Source: Atrichornis clamosus
Taxonomy: Eukaryota > Chordata > Aves > Passeriformes > Menuridae
Length of the DNA stretch: 64,000 nt
Assembly: GCA_013400975.1 (NCBI GenBank)
Contig: WBMZ01014153.1
Span: 62,001 to 126,000 of the forward strand
Reading direction: 5' to 3'
Position 1 is the first letter of the stretch. Each line of letters opens with the position of its first letter. The notes beneath the pieces were generated by a model, which worked only from the letters and a program-made list of their open reading frames with translations, did not search any database and was not told the origin of the DNA. The translations under genes and the position numbers were made by a program. Below, in pieces: positions 15,001 to 26,400 of this stretch.

Positions 15001-17270
15001 TCTTTGAACCACATCTGTGTTTCCTGTTTGTGCTCAGTCCCCCATGCCTCTAGGGTGGTGTCCCTATTGCCTGGACAACCCGAATCCAAGTAACATGATG
15101 CAGGGCTTAGTGGGCAAAAGGAGTAGGAATAGACTGGCACCAAGAGAGCCAGTATGCTATGATTGTCTACCTTGCTAAAGATTCTTATTTCAGGTACCTG
15201 AGACTTGAGAGTGAGAGGACCAACCAGTCTGATAGCTGTGAGCTGGCAGCAGCAATTGGATGGCTCTGCAGACTCTGATAGGCAGGAACTTGCGTATCTG
15301 GGAGGCTTTGCTTTGGGGCTGGGCATCTATATAATGATCCTGCAGAGACAGATAGGCACCACAGCAGCTTCAAGGATCTAAGCAAGCACACTTACCAAAG
15401 CCAGTGACTCATATCCATGCAGAAAGTGTTCTGCTCCTGAATCAGGTCTTTATTATTTTAAACGCTTAATTAAGTCTCTTTGAACCCACAGGTGCAGCCA
15501 CTTACTGATGCTTATTTGTTTTCTTTTATTTGTCACAAGCTTTCATTTACCAAGATATTTTAGTCAGAAGATTGAATGAGACATATTTGAGAGGATTTTA
15601 ATATATTCTTGAAAACTGTGACCAACTTTGGTATTTTTCTGTTCTGTTCTCTGAATACCAGTATGTGCATCTCTTTGTAGGCAGGTCTCTGGTGGTTGAC
15701 TTGACCACTACCCTTTCCATTCTGCAGGCTGACTGAAAGCTGATTATGTGTGTATGGCTGCTAAATTATTTCTTATGAAAGAGTATTGTTTTTAATCTTG
15801 CATTTTGCAGTGAGTTGAATTTTAATAGTCAAATACCAAATACTAAGAAAAGAAAGCTTTCAGATACATGAGAGGTGAATTAAATACTTAGGATTCACAC
15901 TTTTTCATGTCTCCGTACTGACTAGCCAAACACTTAAAATTTTCAAAATATGAACACACTGACTATTACATTCACTTTCATATGCATCAGTCATACAAAT
16001 CTTTTAACCACTCTCTTCCAAACCCACTGTTGATGTGCTGAATTTTTTCTTTGCTTTAATTTCTGTGAAGTTATTTCACAATACCTGAGCTGTTAGGTTA
16101 TGCTTACTAAGTTATTTCACTGTTAGTTAAGCTGTTTCATTTCATGATTTCTTAAAGCACTGTCTAGAATCCAGGCAGTTACGCAACTTACTGAACTTCA
16201 GTCATTGTGTCTGAATCTTTCTATTATCAATGAATGGTTTTTTGGTTTTAACTTTTTTGGTTTGTCTGTGGTTTTTTGTTTTGTTTTAGGGTTGGGGTTT
16301 TTTAAATCCAAAGCACAATAACTTGGAGGGATTAAAAGGATAATTTATGGAGTAAAGCTTGGCATAGAGGCGTAAGGATAGAAGGAAACTGTAGCACATG
16401 TTCATTCTGGTTTTGCCAGAAGAAATTTCAATCCATATATCCTATTTGCAGGCTAAAATCTTCATCGCTGAGTGTGCAAAGAGAACACTGTTGTGGTTGT
16501 TTAGCTTTATTTTATTAAATGTGACTGGAACCTAAATAAAATAATGTGATTTTTGTGTTAAAAGTATTTAAATGGGTGGTTTTTTCACAGAAATTATTGG
16601 AAATGGTTGTCATAATTTCCAGGGAAGGGAGGTGGAGTAATCTAAGAAGATGTGAAAAACTGTGTGCTAGGAAATTAGTACACACAAAATATAAGTAATT
16701 TATGTAATTTTTAGATTAAATTTTATTGTCAACTTCAAAAACATTTAATGCATGCCCTCTCTATGTTTTACAATTTAGTTGGAATAGTTTGTAACTGATA
16801 ATTTTGCTCTAACCTCCACTTGGAGAGAGTGCTACGCAGACTTTCTGAAAGCTGGGTTTCTTCTTATATTATAATAAAAATGTGCACTGCTTATCATATT
16901 CTGAGAGTATAAATTCAGCTTTAGTGTTCATTATTGTTTTCCATAGGTGTCTGAAGATGTCTAGCCAGAAGGGAACAGTAGGTGCTGGGATTTATGGGAT
17001 CTTTAGATGGCTAAAAATAATGGCTTAGCCTGAAATGTGTTTAGATTCATTCTGGTCTTAAGATATTTTTGACACCGGGCAAGTTGTGGGACATAAAGAG
17101 TACTATGCTATAGGTGAGGTACCAAGATCTCTCCCTCCCTTGAGCCACGGGACTCTCCCTAATAATGCTGGAAGTTAAAATGAATCATTTATGAGCATCA
17201 GTAGACACATGGGTGGGGCCTCTTTTAAAACTGGTATTTTGTTGATGCAACATGTGTGACAGCCTCTTAG
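1..17270. other. AT-rich upstream non-coding sequence
   Basis: I see no open frame that reads like a conserved protein and no RNA gene. The stretch holds A/T runs and a T/G-rich tract at ~12926-13010. A somewhat GC-richer patch at ~14780-15390 has open frames on both strands without family resemblance. A weak LTR-like patch at 11.1-11.4 kb is listed separately. Distal regulatory elements cannot be judged from one sequence. Confidence 0.6.
12926..13010. repeat. T/G-rich simple tract
   Basis: Low-complexity runs of GGTTTTT, TTTGTTTG and TTGGTTTGGTTTGG. Similar short tracts recur at ~16236-16304, ~23298-23330, ~25807-25832 and ~62505-62551. Confidence 0.75.
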
Positions 17271-17277
17271 TTCTGAA

Positions 17278-17283
17278 TATAAG
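17278..17283 (+). promoter_or_regulatory. Possible TATA box of the transglutaminase gene
   Basis: A TATAAG hexamer lies about 120 bases upstream of the proposed start codon. That would place transcription start near 17305-17315 and give a 5' UTR of roughly 90 bases with no further exon. Tissue-restricted epidermal genes often use TATA promoters, and there is no CpG island here. Position and motif are the only evidence, so this is a weak call. Confidence 0.25.
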
Positions 17284-17389
17284 TGTTACTGTGAGGAAAT
17301 TAGGTTGGTTCGCTGAGGAGATCAGCCAGACCTTGCATCTTGCTAAGGAGCTGGTACCTCTACCACTACCGTGCTTCAGCTACCAGTAC

Positions 17390-17395
17390 ATGTAG
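17390..17395 (+). promoter_or_regulatory. Start-stop mini uORF (ATG-TAG)
   Basis: An ATG followed directly by TAG lies seven bases before the proposed main ATG at 17403. If the 5' UTR covers this point, it is a start-stop element, a type of upstream ORF known to stall or divert ribosomes and damp translation of the main frame. The main ATG has a favourable context (A at -3, G at +4), which suggests leaky scanning or reinitiation. Its use is unproven. Confidence 0.35.
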
Positions 17396-17402
17396 AAGAA
17401 AA

Positions 17403-17409
17403 ATGGAAG
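17403..17409 (+). CDS. Transglutaminase coding exon 1 (Met-Glu-Val/)
   Basis: Seven coding bases (ATG GAA G) lie before a strong donor (GTAAGG at 17410). They join in phase 1 to exon 2 to give Met-Glu-Val-Ile-Glu-Leu. Transglutaminase genes typically have a tiny first coding exon with the initiator Met and a few residues, and this one fits in position, phase and Kozak context. It is too short to be found by ORF calling, and I located it by searching upstream of exon 2 for an ATG with a phase-1 donor. Confidence 0.65.
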
Positions 17410-20400
17410 GTAAGGCTCTTGAAACTTTACTATCCCTTAAATTAGGACTGAAAGCAGAAATGATTAAATGATCAGGTGTACTGACATAAAAAATTGCTCA
17501 TATTTTTGTGTATGGCATCAAATCTAGGGACCACTTGTATGTTTGGATGTTCTTTGTGGAGCTAGTGAGAAAGGAAAAGAAAACAACTTTTGAAAACAAA
17601 CCTTTTATGAAGGAAAAAGAGACCTATGGAGAAGATTTAGTGAAACAACAGCCAATTATGAGAATAGGAAATAGCATGGAAAAGAATACATTTTATTTAC
17701 AGCATAAAGTACAAAGTACTAGGCTTCAGTATTCTCATGCAAAAAGCAATTATTTCACAATGAATACCTGAAGTATTCTCTCTTGAATGAAGGCAAAATA
17801 TGAATTCATAGAGAAAACCCACTGACTGGTATTGACGGTCAGGTTTCTACCAGAGGCAGAAAACCAGTAAGAGATGTGAAATTGAATTGTTTTTAGTACT
17901 TTTTTTCTGAACTGCCTTTGCTTAAGGAAGTAATCATTAGCTCTTTTGTGATCCAGTCGTGATACTTAAATCTGATAAGTAAACTGTGGGCTGACTTTAG
18001 AGAACTTCCCTGGGAAACATGCAATATCTCAGCTCCCTGATGTTCCGGTTCAGCTGGATTACTGAATGGATGAAGAGTTGTTTCTTGGTTTATAAATGCC
18101 TCCAGAGGCCGGGCAAGGATCAGGTTCTTTCAGTGTTCTTGAGCGCAGGAATTTGCCATGTGTGCTATAAGCATTTTCAGTTTGACCAGAACACTTTGTG
18201 CTATGGTTGACAAATGTCATTAAGATATGAGATTTTCAGTTCAATTCTGCTGCTATTCCTTGTCAGCAGGTATGTTGTATTCACAAGCAATAATGATGAA
18301 AACTACTGCTGTAATTTTTGGTTGTTGTTGATAGTGTGCATATTTTTAACATGGCTAGCACCCAGATCTGCATTTGTTGCTAATCTCTGTTGAAGAGCTG
18401 AATGACCAATTCATTACCCAATTTAAATGATTAGATGAGAAATGAGATTACTTCTATTCAAGGAAAATGAATCAGAAAAAGTTGTGCCTTTTTCTTCCCC
18501 CTTCCCTACACATCCTCCCCTCCCAATTAATTTAAATTATTATTTAATTCAGGATATTATCCTGGGAAACTCCATTGATTTGTGTTAAAAGTGTCCCAGT
18601 CCCAAGGGCTTAGCTATGAATCCCCCTTTATGTGGATACATCCTTGGTTCTGTATGGGAAAAATTCGTTTCCCTTAAATACCAATTCTGTATTCAATGCT
18701 GTGCTCATGTAATTTGAGAAGTTGCATAGTTAGATTTTTCTGTAGGCTTAGCAGGACCAAACTTAACCCTTTAGAATTATAATGATATACAAGACTTTGT
18801 ACATCAGTAAACCCAATTTCCAAAACTGCTGAGAATCTGTGGCTCCCATCGTCTTCAATTAGAGTGAAGAACTTTGGAAAATAAAAAGTTGTATGCAAAT
18901 AAGCACAGATGAATGTTGCCACCCATCCTTCTGGCACCAGTGTCATAATTACTCCTATGAAATGACTGATATGCAGGCAGGATGCCTAAGGGGGAACAAG
19001 GCAAGATTTTTGTCAAGCTAATCATAGCACTTGGGGTAGATTGTCAGCATTTTTAAATGTCAAAATTTGTGAATATTTCCTTTTCCATTAGGTTCCTCAA
19101 AGATATCTGCAAAGTTTGTATGACTTTGGGAGTGCAGAATGAGACACTTTCCTGCATATTTAACATTATTTACAATTTTTGATAGATATTTATACTTTTT
19201 TTTCATAAATCATTTCGAGTATCACTTAAGCTTTCAAATACCTACGTTTGTTATCCAGTCTTTTATTTATTCTATTTAGTTTATTATTTTATTACTTTCA
19301 TAGAAAAACCCAAACCTCTCAAATGATAGCATGTGCCAAACACTTGCTGTCTAGCTGTGGTTGAAAAGTAACTGTCTGTAGACAGCGTGTTGTAAACTGT
19401 GGAAAGAACATTGCAATGCAAAGTCAATTTTTCAAGTAGAGAAACTATTATCATCCCTCAGCATCAGGTATTTATAATACAAGCAGGCACTTTATAAAGG
19501 AAGTGGAACTTGTATCACAGCTTCAAAAATCAAAGAGTTAGACAAGTTTCCAACTGCAAGCTAGGAAAGTGTTGGACTTTTATGGATGTACATCTCAATT
19601 TCAGTCTTGCTGAATTTTAAACGAAGTCTTGAATGAATTTTTTTAAAGAGTTATCTCTGTGTTTCATCATTGTCTCCTCTTTCACCTAATCCTAGCCACA
19701 GTCAAAGACAGGAACTTAATTATATGTTTTTTTCCTTTGTGGTCCTTTCTGTCCTGCAGTCATTGAGCTGGGAGAAGTTGACTTGAACTGTCCTTCCAAC
19801 TGTCAATTACATAATACTCATTTCTTCGGAACTGACAGACAGATAATAAGGAGAGGACAAGCCTTCAGCTTTTACGCTCGTTTCCAAAATCGGGAATGGG
19901 ATGACTCCGTGGACCAGGCTGCTTTCACTGTGGAGACAGGTAGTCACTCCCAAATACTCTGTAGTTTTCCTAGTCCTTTTGCTGGTTAGTAATATTTCCC
20001 ACAGACGTCTTTCATAGTCTTCATATTCCCATAATCTGCTCATTCATCTTCTGTGTGAAGAGACTACCTTCCCTTAAATCAGGCAGTTCTTCTAATATGT
20101 AAAGTTTTCTCACTCTGCTACAGAAGTGACAAGTGAAAAAGAAATCCACTCTTGGGAGCTTCGCCTTGCAAATCATGGCTAAGCAAATTCCTTGCCTTTT
20201 ACGTGTGCTTTGTTTAGTCTGATGGAAGTGGTTTTTATTTTCCTGAAAAGGTCTCAGACCCTGTGAAACAAATGAGACAAAATGCACCTTCCCAATGGGC
20301 AGATGTCTGGATCAAACCTGCTGGAGTTCTTCCTACAAAATTCATCAGCCAAAATGCATCAGTATCAGCGTGTTTCCTCCCTCCAATGTCTGCATTGGCC

Positions 20401-23400
20401 GTTACATCCTCAATATGCAAATCACATCTTGTGGTCACACATATCAGCGCTGTCTTGGAGATTTTTATGTCCTTTTTAACCCCTGGTGTGCAGGTAAGGA
20501 CTTTAGTGATTATCAGATAGTTTTAAGAAAAATAGCTAATGATGAGTAAAAATGTTGAACTTGTTTATTATTTAGCTGGTAAGTAAAGGATGTAGTCACA
20601 GGAACAATGAGAAACAAGGAAGGATTTCATTTTGTTATTTTTTATTTTTTCATCCAAGTTCAAGACTGTCTTAAGCCAGTGTTTTGATTTCTTTTCTTAG
20701 TGGTAGGAGGGGCGAGATGTAACTTTTTCCCGCAACTTTCACAGTGTCTTGAAAGGAGAGAAAGCACTGGGAACAAACTGAAACACAGAAAGTTGCCTCT
20801 GTTCATCAGGAAACACATTTTTACTGTGAGAGTGACTGAGCACTGGCACAGGTTGCCCAGAGAGGTTGTGGAGTCTCTATCCGTTGAGATGTTCAAAAAC
20901 CGTCTGGATGTGATCCTGGGAAAATGGCTGGAAGCTGGATCAGATCACCTCCAGGCGTCCTTTCCAACCTCCACCATTCTGTAATTCTGTGAATGCTGTG
21001 TTATCACCATAAAATAATTTAGTCCAAATACAAATTAAATTCTGTAGATTTGGCTGTGGTACCAAGCAATTCTGGAGTCTGTAGGGCCTTGCCAAAATCA
21101 TTACATGACAAATATTCACTTTTGTTCTGATTTGATCTAAATCAGACACACAACTCCACGTGCTCAGTGTCTGACTTGTAGAACAGCTTAGGGTGAAGAT
21201 AAATTGCAAGCTCTTCCATTCAGGTGTACTACAGCAGGGAGAGACTTTATAAAGATATTACCTAGCTGTAAGTAGGAATGTACTGTCTGTGAGTACTTAA
21301 AGAGTCCTCAACCTTGAACATGCTTAAAAGTATAAATCAAAAATTGGTAGGAAAGGAAAGAAGGATCCAGTGAAGTAGAAGATACAGAAGTGCTAGAAAT
21401 GTACATTTTGTCTGAATGATAGCTCTACGTCTTTTCCAGATGACCCTGTATATATGGACAATCAGGCCCATAGAGAAGAATATGTTCTGAATGAACATGG
21501 AATACTTTATGAAGGGGTTCACAAGCATATTACCTCTCGACCATGGCATTTTGGACAGGTACTTTTTGAAGACTTTTTTAGAAATAGATTTCATCCATAT
21601 ACTGATAAATGAAGTGTTATCTGTATTTTTCCAGAAATGTATGTTATATTTGTAGTGCAAAGGTTTCTAGGATCAGTCCAGAGTATGCATACAGAAACCA
21701 AAATGTCTGAGGATCTCATTAGAGCTCGAGTAACTGCAACAAAGTTTTCTCTAGCAAAATTAAGGAAACTGCAGAATGTTCTGGAAACAGGTGAAACAAA
21801 TATTGTGCTTCTGGAAGAAAATTATTCCATTGGTCAAACATAAGTAAAAATGAGATGTTTTTCCCTTTGGTTTTCCTTCAGGAAGATAGACAAAACCATG
21901 CAGACCACCAGCAGCTGTGATTGATTTAAAAAAAAAAAGGAAAAAGGGCAGGAGAGGAGAGAGGCAGCTCATAGAAGTGAAAAAGACTGCATTATTGACA
22001 AGAAAAAGGTATTTTATCAACAGCAGAATACCATGATGCTTATGTTATCCTCTCTTCCCCAGTTTGAAGATGGGATTCTGGATATCTGCCTGAAGATCTT
22101 AGATATGGGTGCGAGTTACCATCACGGCTCTGACCGTGACCACTGTTGGCGCAATGATCCTGTGCATGTCAGCATGGTGGTAAATCACATGGTAAGACCT
22201 GTGGGGGTGTCAGACCTCTGAACAGATTGGGTCACACTTCATTATATTACAAAAGGACAAACTGCATTGTAATCTAACACAGTAGGGTAGCAGGGAAAAT
22301 CCCTTATGTGCTCAGATTCACAGGAAAAATTAACTTGTAACACTAATTTTGATGATTTTTAGACATGCTTAGGATGTGAAGACATAGTCAGCTGTTTGAA
22401 AAGGTTGGTTTTGTTTTCTCTTTCTAGATAAGCAGCCATACCACTAACAGTATCATGAAGATTCCAGAAAACAATGATTACCTGAAAGGAACAAAGCCAT
22501 TTTCCTGGAATGGAAGTGTCCCTATTCTTCAGCAGTGGTACAATGGCAGATGCAGGCCAGTCAGATACGGGTACTGCGGATCTCTTGCTTCAGTAATGTG
22601 CACAGGTATGTTTCAGTCTGCCCTTACCTAGTTTATCCAAAAACGAAGAGAGAAAACAAGGATAAAAAACCTTCGACCCTAAAATCTACTTGAAAAATAT
22701 TGCTCATAAACATTTTATTAGACAAGAAACCAAATATTTTTCTCATGCTCCTAATATAATGTTTATTATCAGCCTATTGCTTTCCTATACAGGCTGAAGG
22801 GCAAAAAAAAGAAGATCTGTCTTTTCTGTGACCTTTATGCTATGCAGTTATCAATACTGCAACTTTTATTAAAACACAGAGCAAATACAGCATCATTGAA
22901 TCATAGAATACTTGGGGTTAGAAGGGACCTTTAAAGGTCATCTAGTCCAACCCCATCGTGAAACCAAAATATATGCTTTGGATGAGGTTTGAAGTGTGAT
23001 AAAAAACACTAAGTTATAAACAGGAAGAAGATCTCTAGCAATGCCTCCTCCAAAAAACCAAAACATCAAGCTATTTTGTCCTTTTACTGCGAAGGATGAG
23101 ATTATAGTGGACTAAACTCTACAAAGATTTGAGTTACAACTTTATACCATGTATTTACTGCACCTGCTTCTACATCGCAGACAGTTAAATTGAAATTCCA
23201 TACATGAATCTGTACGTGCCACATTGTTTGCAAGAAAAAAAATTGTGTTTTATTAATGCAGAATGAGGTTAGTGATTTCTGAACTTAAAACAAACCTGTT
23301 TTTTTGGTTGGGGTTTTGTTGGGTTTTAAGTTGAAAGAGTGACAAGCCATTCCTTTCTGGTAGCCTTTATTCAGACTGCTTTTCAAGAAGTAAAAAGAAG

Positions 23401-26400
23401 TTTTGAAGACAGAATCACTGCATCCCAAATATTGCTTCCTATCCATTGTGTTCCTATAATTGCAAAGTAGAATATAAGATAATTATTTATTTAAAAAGTG
23501 AAGGATTTGCTTGATTAATTGTTATTTGTAGTGACTCATTCATATTTGTTTTCTTACAGTGATGAGGTGTTTGGGAATTCCAAGCCGTGTTGTCACAAAC
23601 TTCTGTTTTCCGTGCTCAATTGAGAATCCCCTTGGTATCAATGAGATTTTTGACTGTACTGGCAAAAACCTGTGTGGCAAAGACAAGCTATGGTAAATAA
23701 GAAAAATATAAAGCCCTTTCATTTTAAAAAAATTAAATTATAGGAAGATTGGTGTAAATCTAGCAGATCAGTATCTCTCTTTGGTGTATCCCTTTTTTTG
23801 GTGGGGTAAGGCTCTTCAGTTTCCTAATAATGCATTTCAAACCCATGAAATTACCAAAGAGACAGTCTGCTCAATGTAGATTTTCAAAAAAGGAAAATCT
23901 TTTGTGAGAATTCACGGTGTCTGCTTATCCTTGTTAGCTAAAAAAATAAGGACATCAAATTTAGTATCTGTAAAAGAATGAAGTAGATCATGAAATGCAA
24001 GGGAATAGTTATCACTAATTTGAACTATTACCTTCAGGCATAATCGCTTGGTCGATAACTATGTTGTCCTGATGTTCCTTATAATGAGCTGCTTCCTTAT
24101 AAAGCTTTCAGTTTATCTTAAACTTAAACAAAAGGACTGTGTTAGCACGTTATCAACTAAAAGAACTAATTTGCAATCAGGTCTGTAGAGTTCTGGAACA
24201 AATTTCCAGTCTGAGTGATATAAAACAAACAAAACCACACCTGTCAGAAACATCATTAACAGTGTTAAGACATACAAAGTCTTCAGTTGATTAAAAAATC
24301 AACTCTGACACGGTTTTCCTCTGTCATAAGGCATTTAACTTGATAATCCAAGAGACATATTCAGTTTTATATTCCTTCATCCTGCAGGCGGTACCACTGC
24401 TGGAATGAATCTTGGATGGCTCGCAGAGACATAAATCAGTGCTGTGGTGATTGGCAATGTCTGGATCCAACACCTTTAGAAACAGGAAGAGGTAACTGTT
24501 TATTATAACTGGAATAGTTTTCCTCAGATTTTGTTGTTGACTTTCTCTACTACTCAGGTTACAATGTGTTAAAATATTTTTGTTCTCTGGCTTAGGTTCA
24601 GCTTGCAGTGGTCCTACATGGGTTCGAAGCATCAGGGAAGGGGAACTGGACTTGGATTATGATGGTCATCATATGTTTTCTCGAGTAAATTCAAACTATG
24701 TTGGCTGGCTTTGCCAAAACAATGCCCAAAGAACAAAACTTTTCTGTGACACCTGGCCATGTGGACAACGCCTAATCACCAAGAGTGTTGGCAGTGAGCA
24801 ATTCGAGGATATCACTGGAGCTTACAAGTATGAACTAGGTATGATAAAAACATACTCAGTGTCCTAGATGAAATTTTATATGCTAATCATATAAAAGTAT
24901 CAATGTAATCTCTCCTGTGTTAAAATGCGTAGAACAATCTGAAATTGTCTTTTATTTTTGAAAAAGAAGAAGATGCTTTTCTCTTCAAAGATCTTGACTT
25001 TTAAGCTTCTAAATATATTTAGATGATTCAAATAAAGCACAGAGTAATTAGATCCATTTAGGATAGGATAGGATATTTGAGTTGGAAGGACCTCCGATGA
25101 TCATCTCATCCAACTGCCTCACATGTCAGGACAGACTTATATTGGAAACATAGTATTAAATGCCTCTTTTTAAGGCACTGACAACCATGGGACATCAACC
25201 ACCTCCCTAGGAAGCTTATTCTAGTGCTTGACCAGCCTCGCAATAAAGAAATACTTCCAAATGTCTAGTCTAAACCTTCCCTGGCACAACTTTGAATCAT
25301 TCCCATGGGTCCTGTCCCTGCACAAAAAGAAAAAGAGCTCAGCATCTCTCTTTCCACTTCCTCACCTTAGGAAGCTTCAAAGAACAATGAGGTCACAACT
25401 CAGACTCCTTTTCTCCAAACTAGAAAAAGCCAAAGTCCTTAGCTGTTCCTTAAAGGACAAGCCTTCCAGCCCTTTGAATAACTCTATTTGTATGTACATG
25501 TTTTGGTCTCATCTGTACAGTATTTTAAAATATTAGCAGACTTGAAATAATCTAAAAAAACGCCCAGATTCTTCTAAACCTAGGATTAACATCTTACTTG
25601 TTATTTCTTGTACCAGGTCTGTCAGAAAGCATGCCTACTTACTAAATTCATGTATCATTAGGATATTCTGCTGCTTTTACTTTGGGCTATGGATTACTGA
25701 TTTCCATATTCCAATAGAAGGGAGAAGTTCAACCAGCAAAATCGCCTAAAGGAATGAAGAGTAGATCATAGCTGATTGTACAATTGCAAGTTCTGTGGGA
25801 TTGGGGTTTTTTTTTTTGGTTGGTTTGGTTGGAAAACAACTGCTAGTTTCTTTGTTTGAATGTTGTATTTTACCATTTGAGAGAACTGGTAGCATTTCAT
25901 ATTCACCTTTATCCTTATAAAGAATTATATTTTGAGTTTTGTACTAAGTATATGGTTTGAGATTTACATGATCATTTTAAAATTTCACTGCTTAAAAGTA
26001 CAATAAGGTTTTTAATTTTTTTTTTTCCTGAGATGTTTATTTTCTTCTGTGCATCCAGACTGCCATATCTCATATTTCATTATCTTATGGATTTGCTCTA
26101 CAGCAAGCTACTACTTTAGGTTCCAGGAAGGAGAAGCAATAAATTTAATTATCTTTATTATTTGGGTAGAATAATAATAGGGTTCTTGTGCCTCCAGCAG
26201 ATTCATTATCATGTATCTTCTTCAACAGGTTCTGTTAAAAACAAAGAAGCCTATTACCGGGCTTACAGAAGAATTCACCCAGGGTATTGCAATGCTTCCA
26301 ACTGTCATATTGAGAGAGAGTTATCGTCCCTGAAAAACCCATTTCTGAGTGACTCCGGAATTAACATGAGGTTAAAGATGGCTAACTGCCCAATGTATGG

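Noticed and set aside
20263..20549. Three overlapping plus-strand open frames at exon 3 (65-85 codons)
   Set aside because: Only the frame that joins exon 2 in phase and reads IGRY and LFNPWC is coding. The others are shadows.
22575..24466. Calling the gene an ordinary active TGM5, TGM3 or TGM6
   Set aside because: The fold and triad fit, but the active-site Trp, GQCW motif and calcium ligands are changed and a long tail is added. By-eye similarity is split between the three paralogs.
25228..25536. 102-codon plus-strand frame in intron 9
   Set aside because: It lies in the CR1 fragment, antisense to the element.
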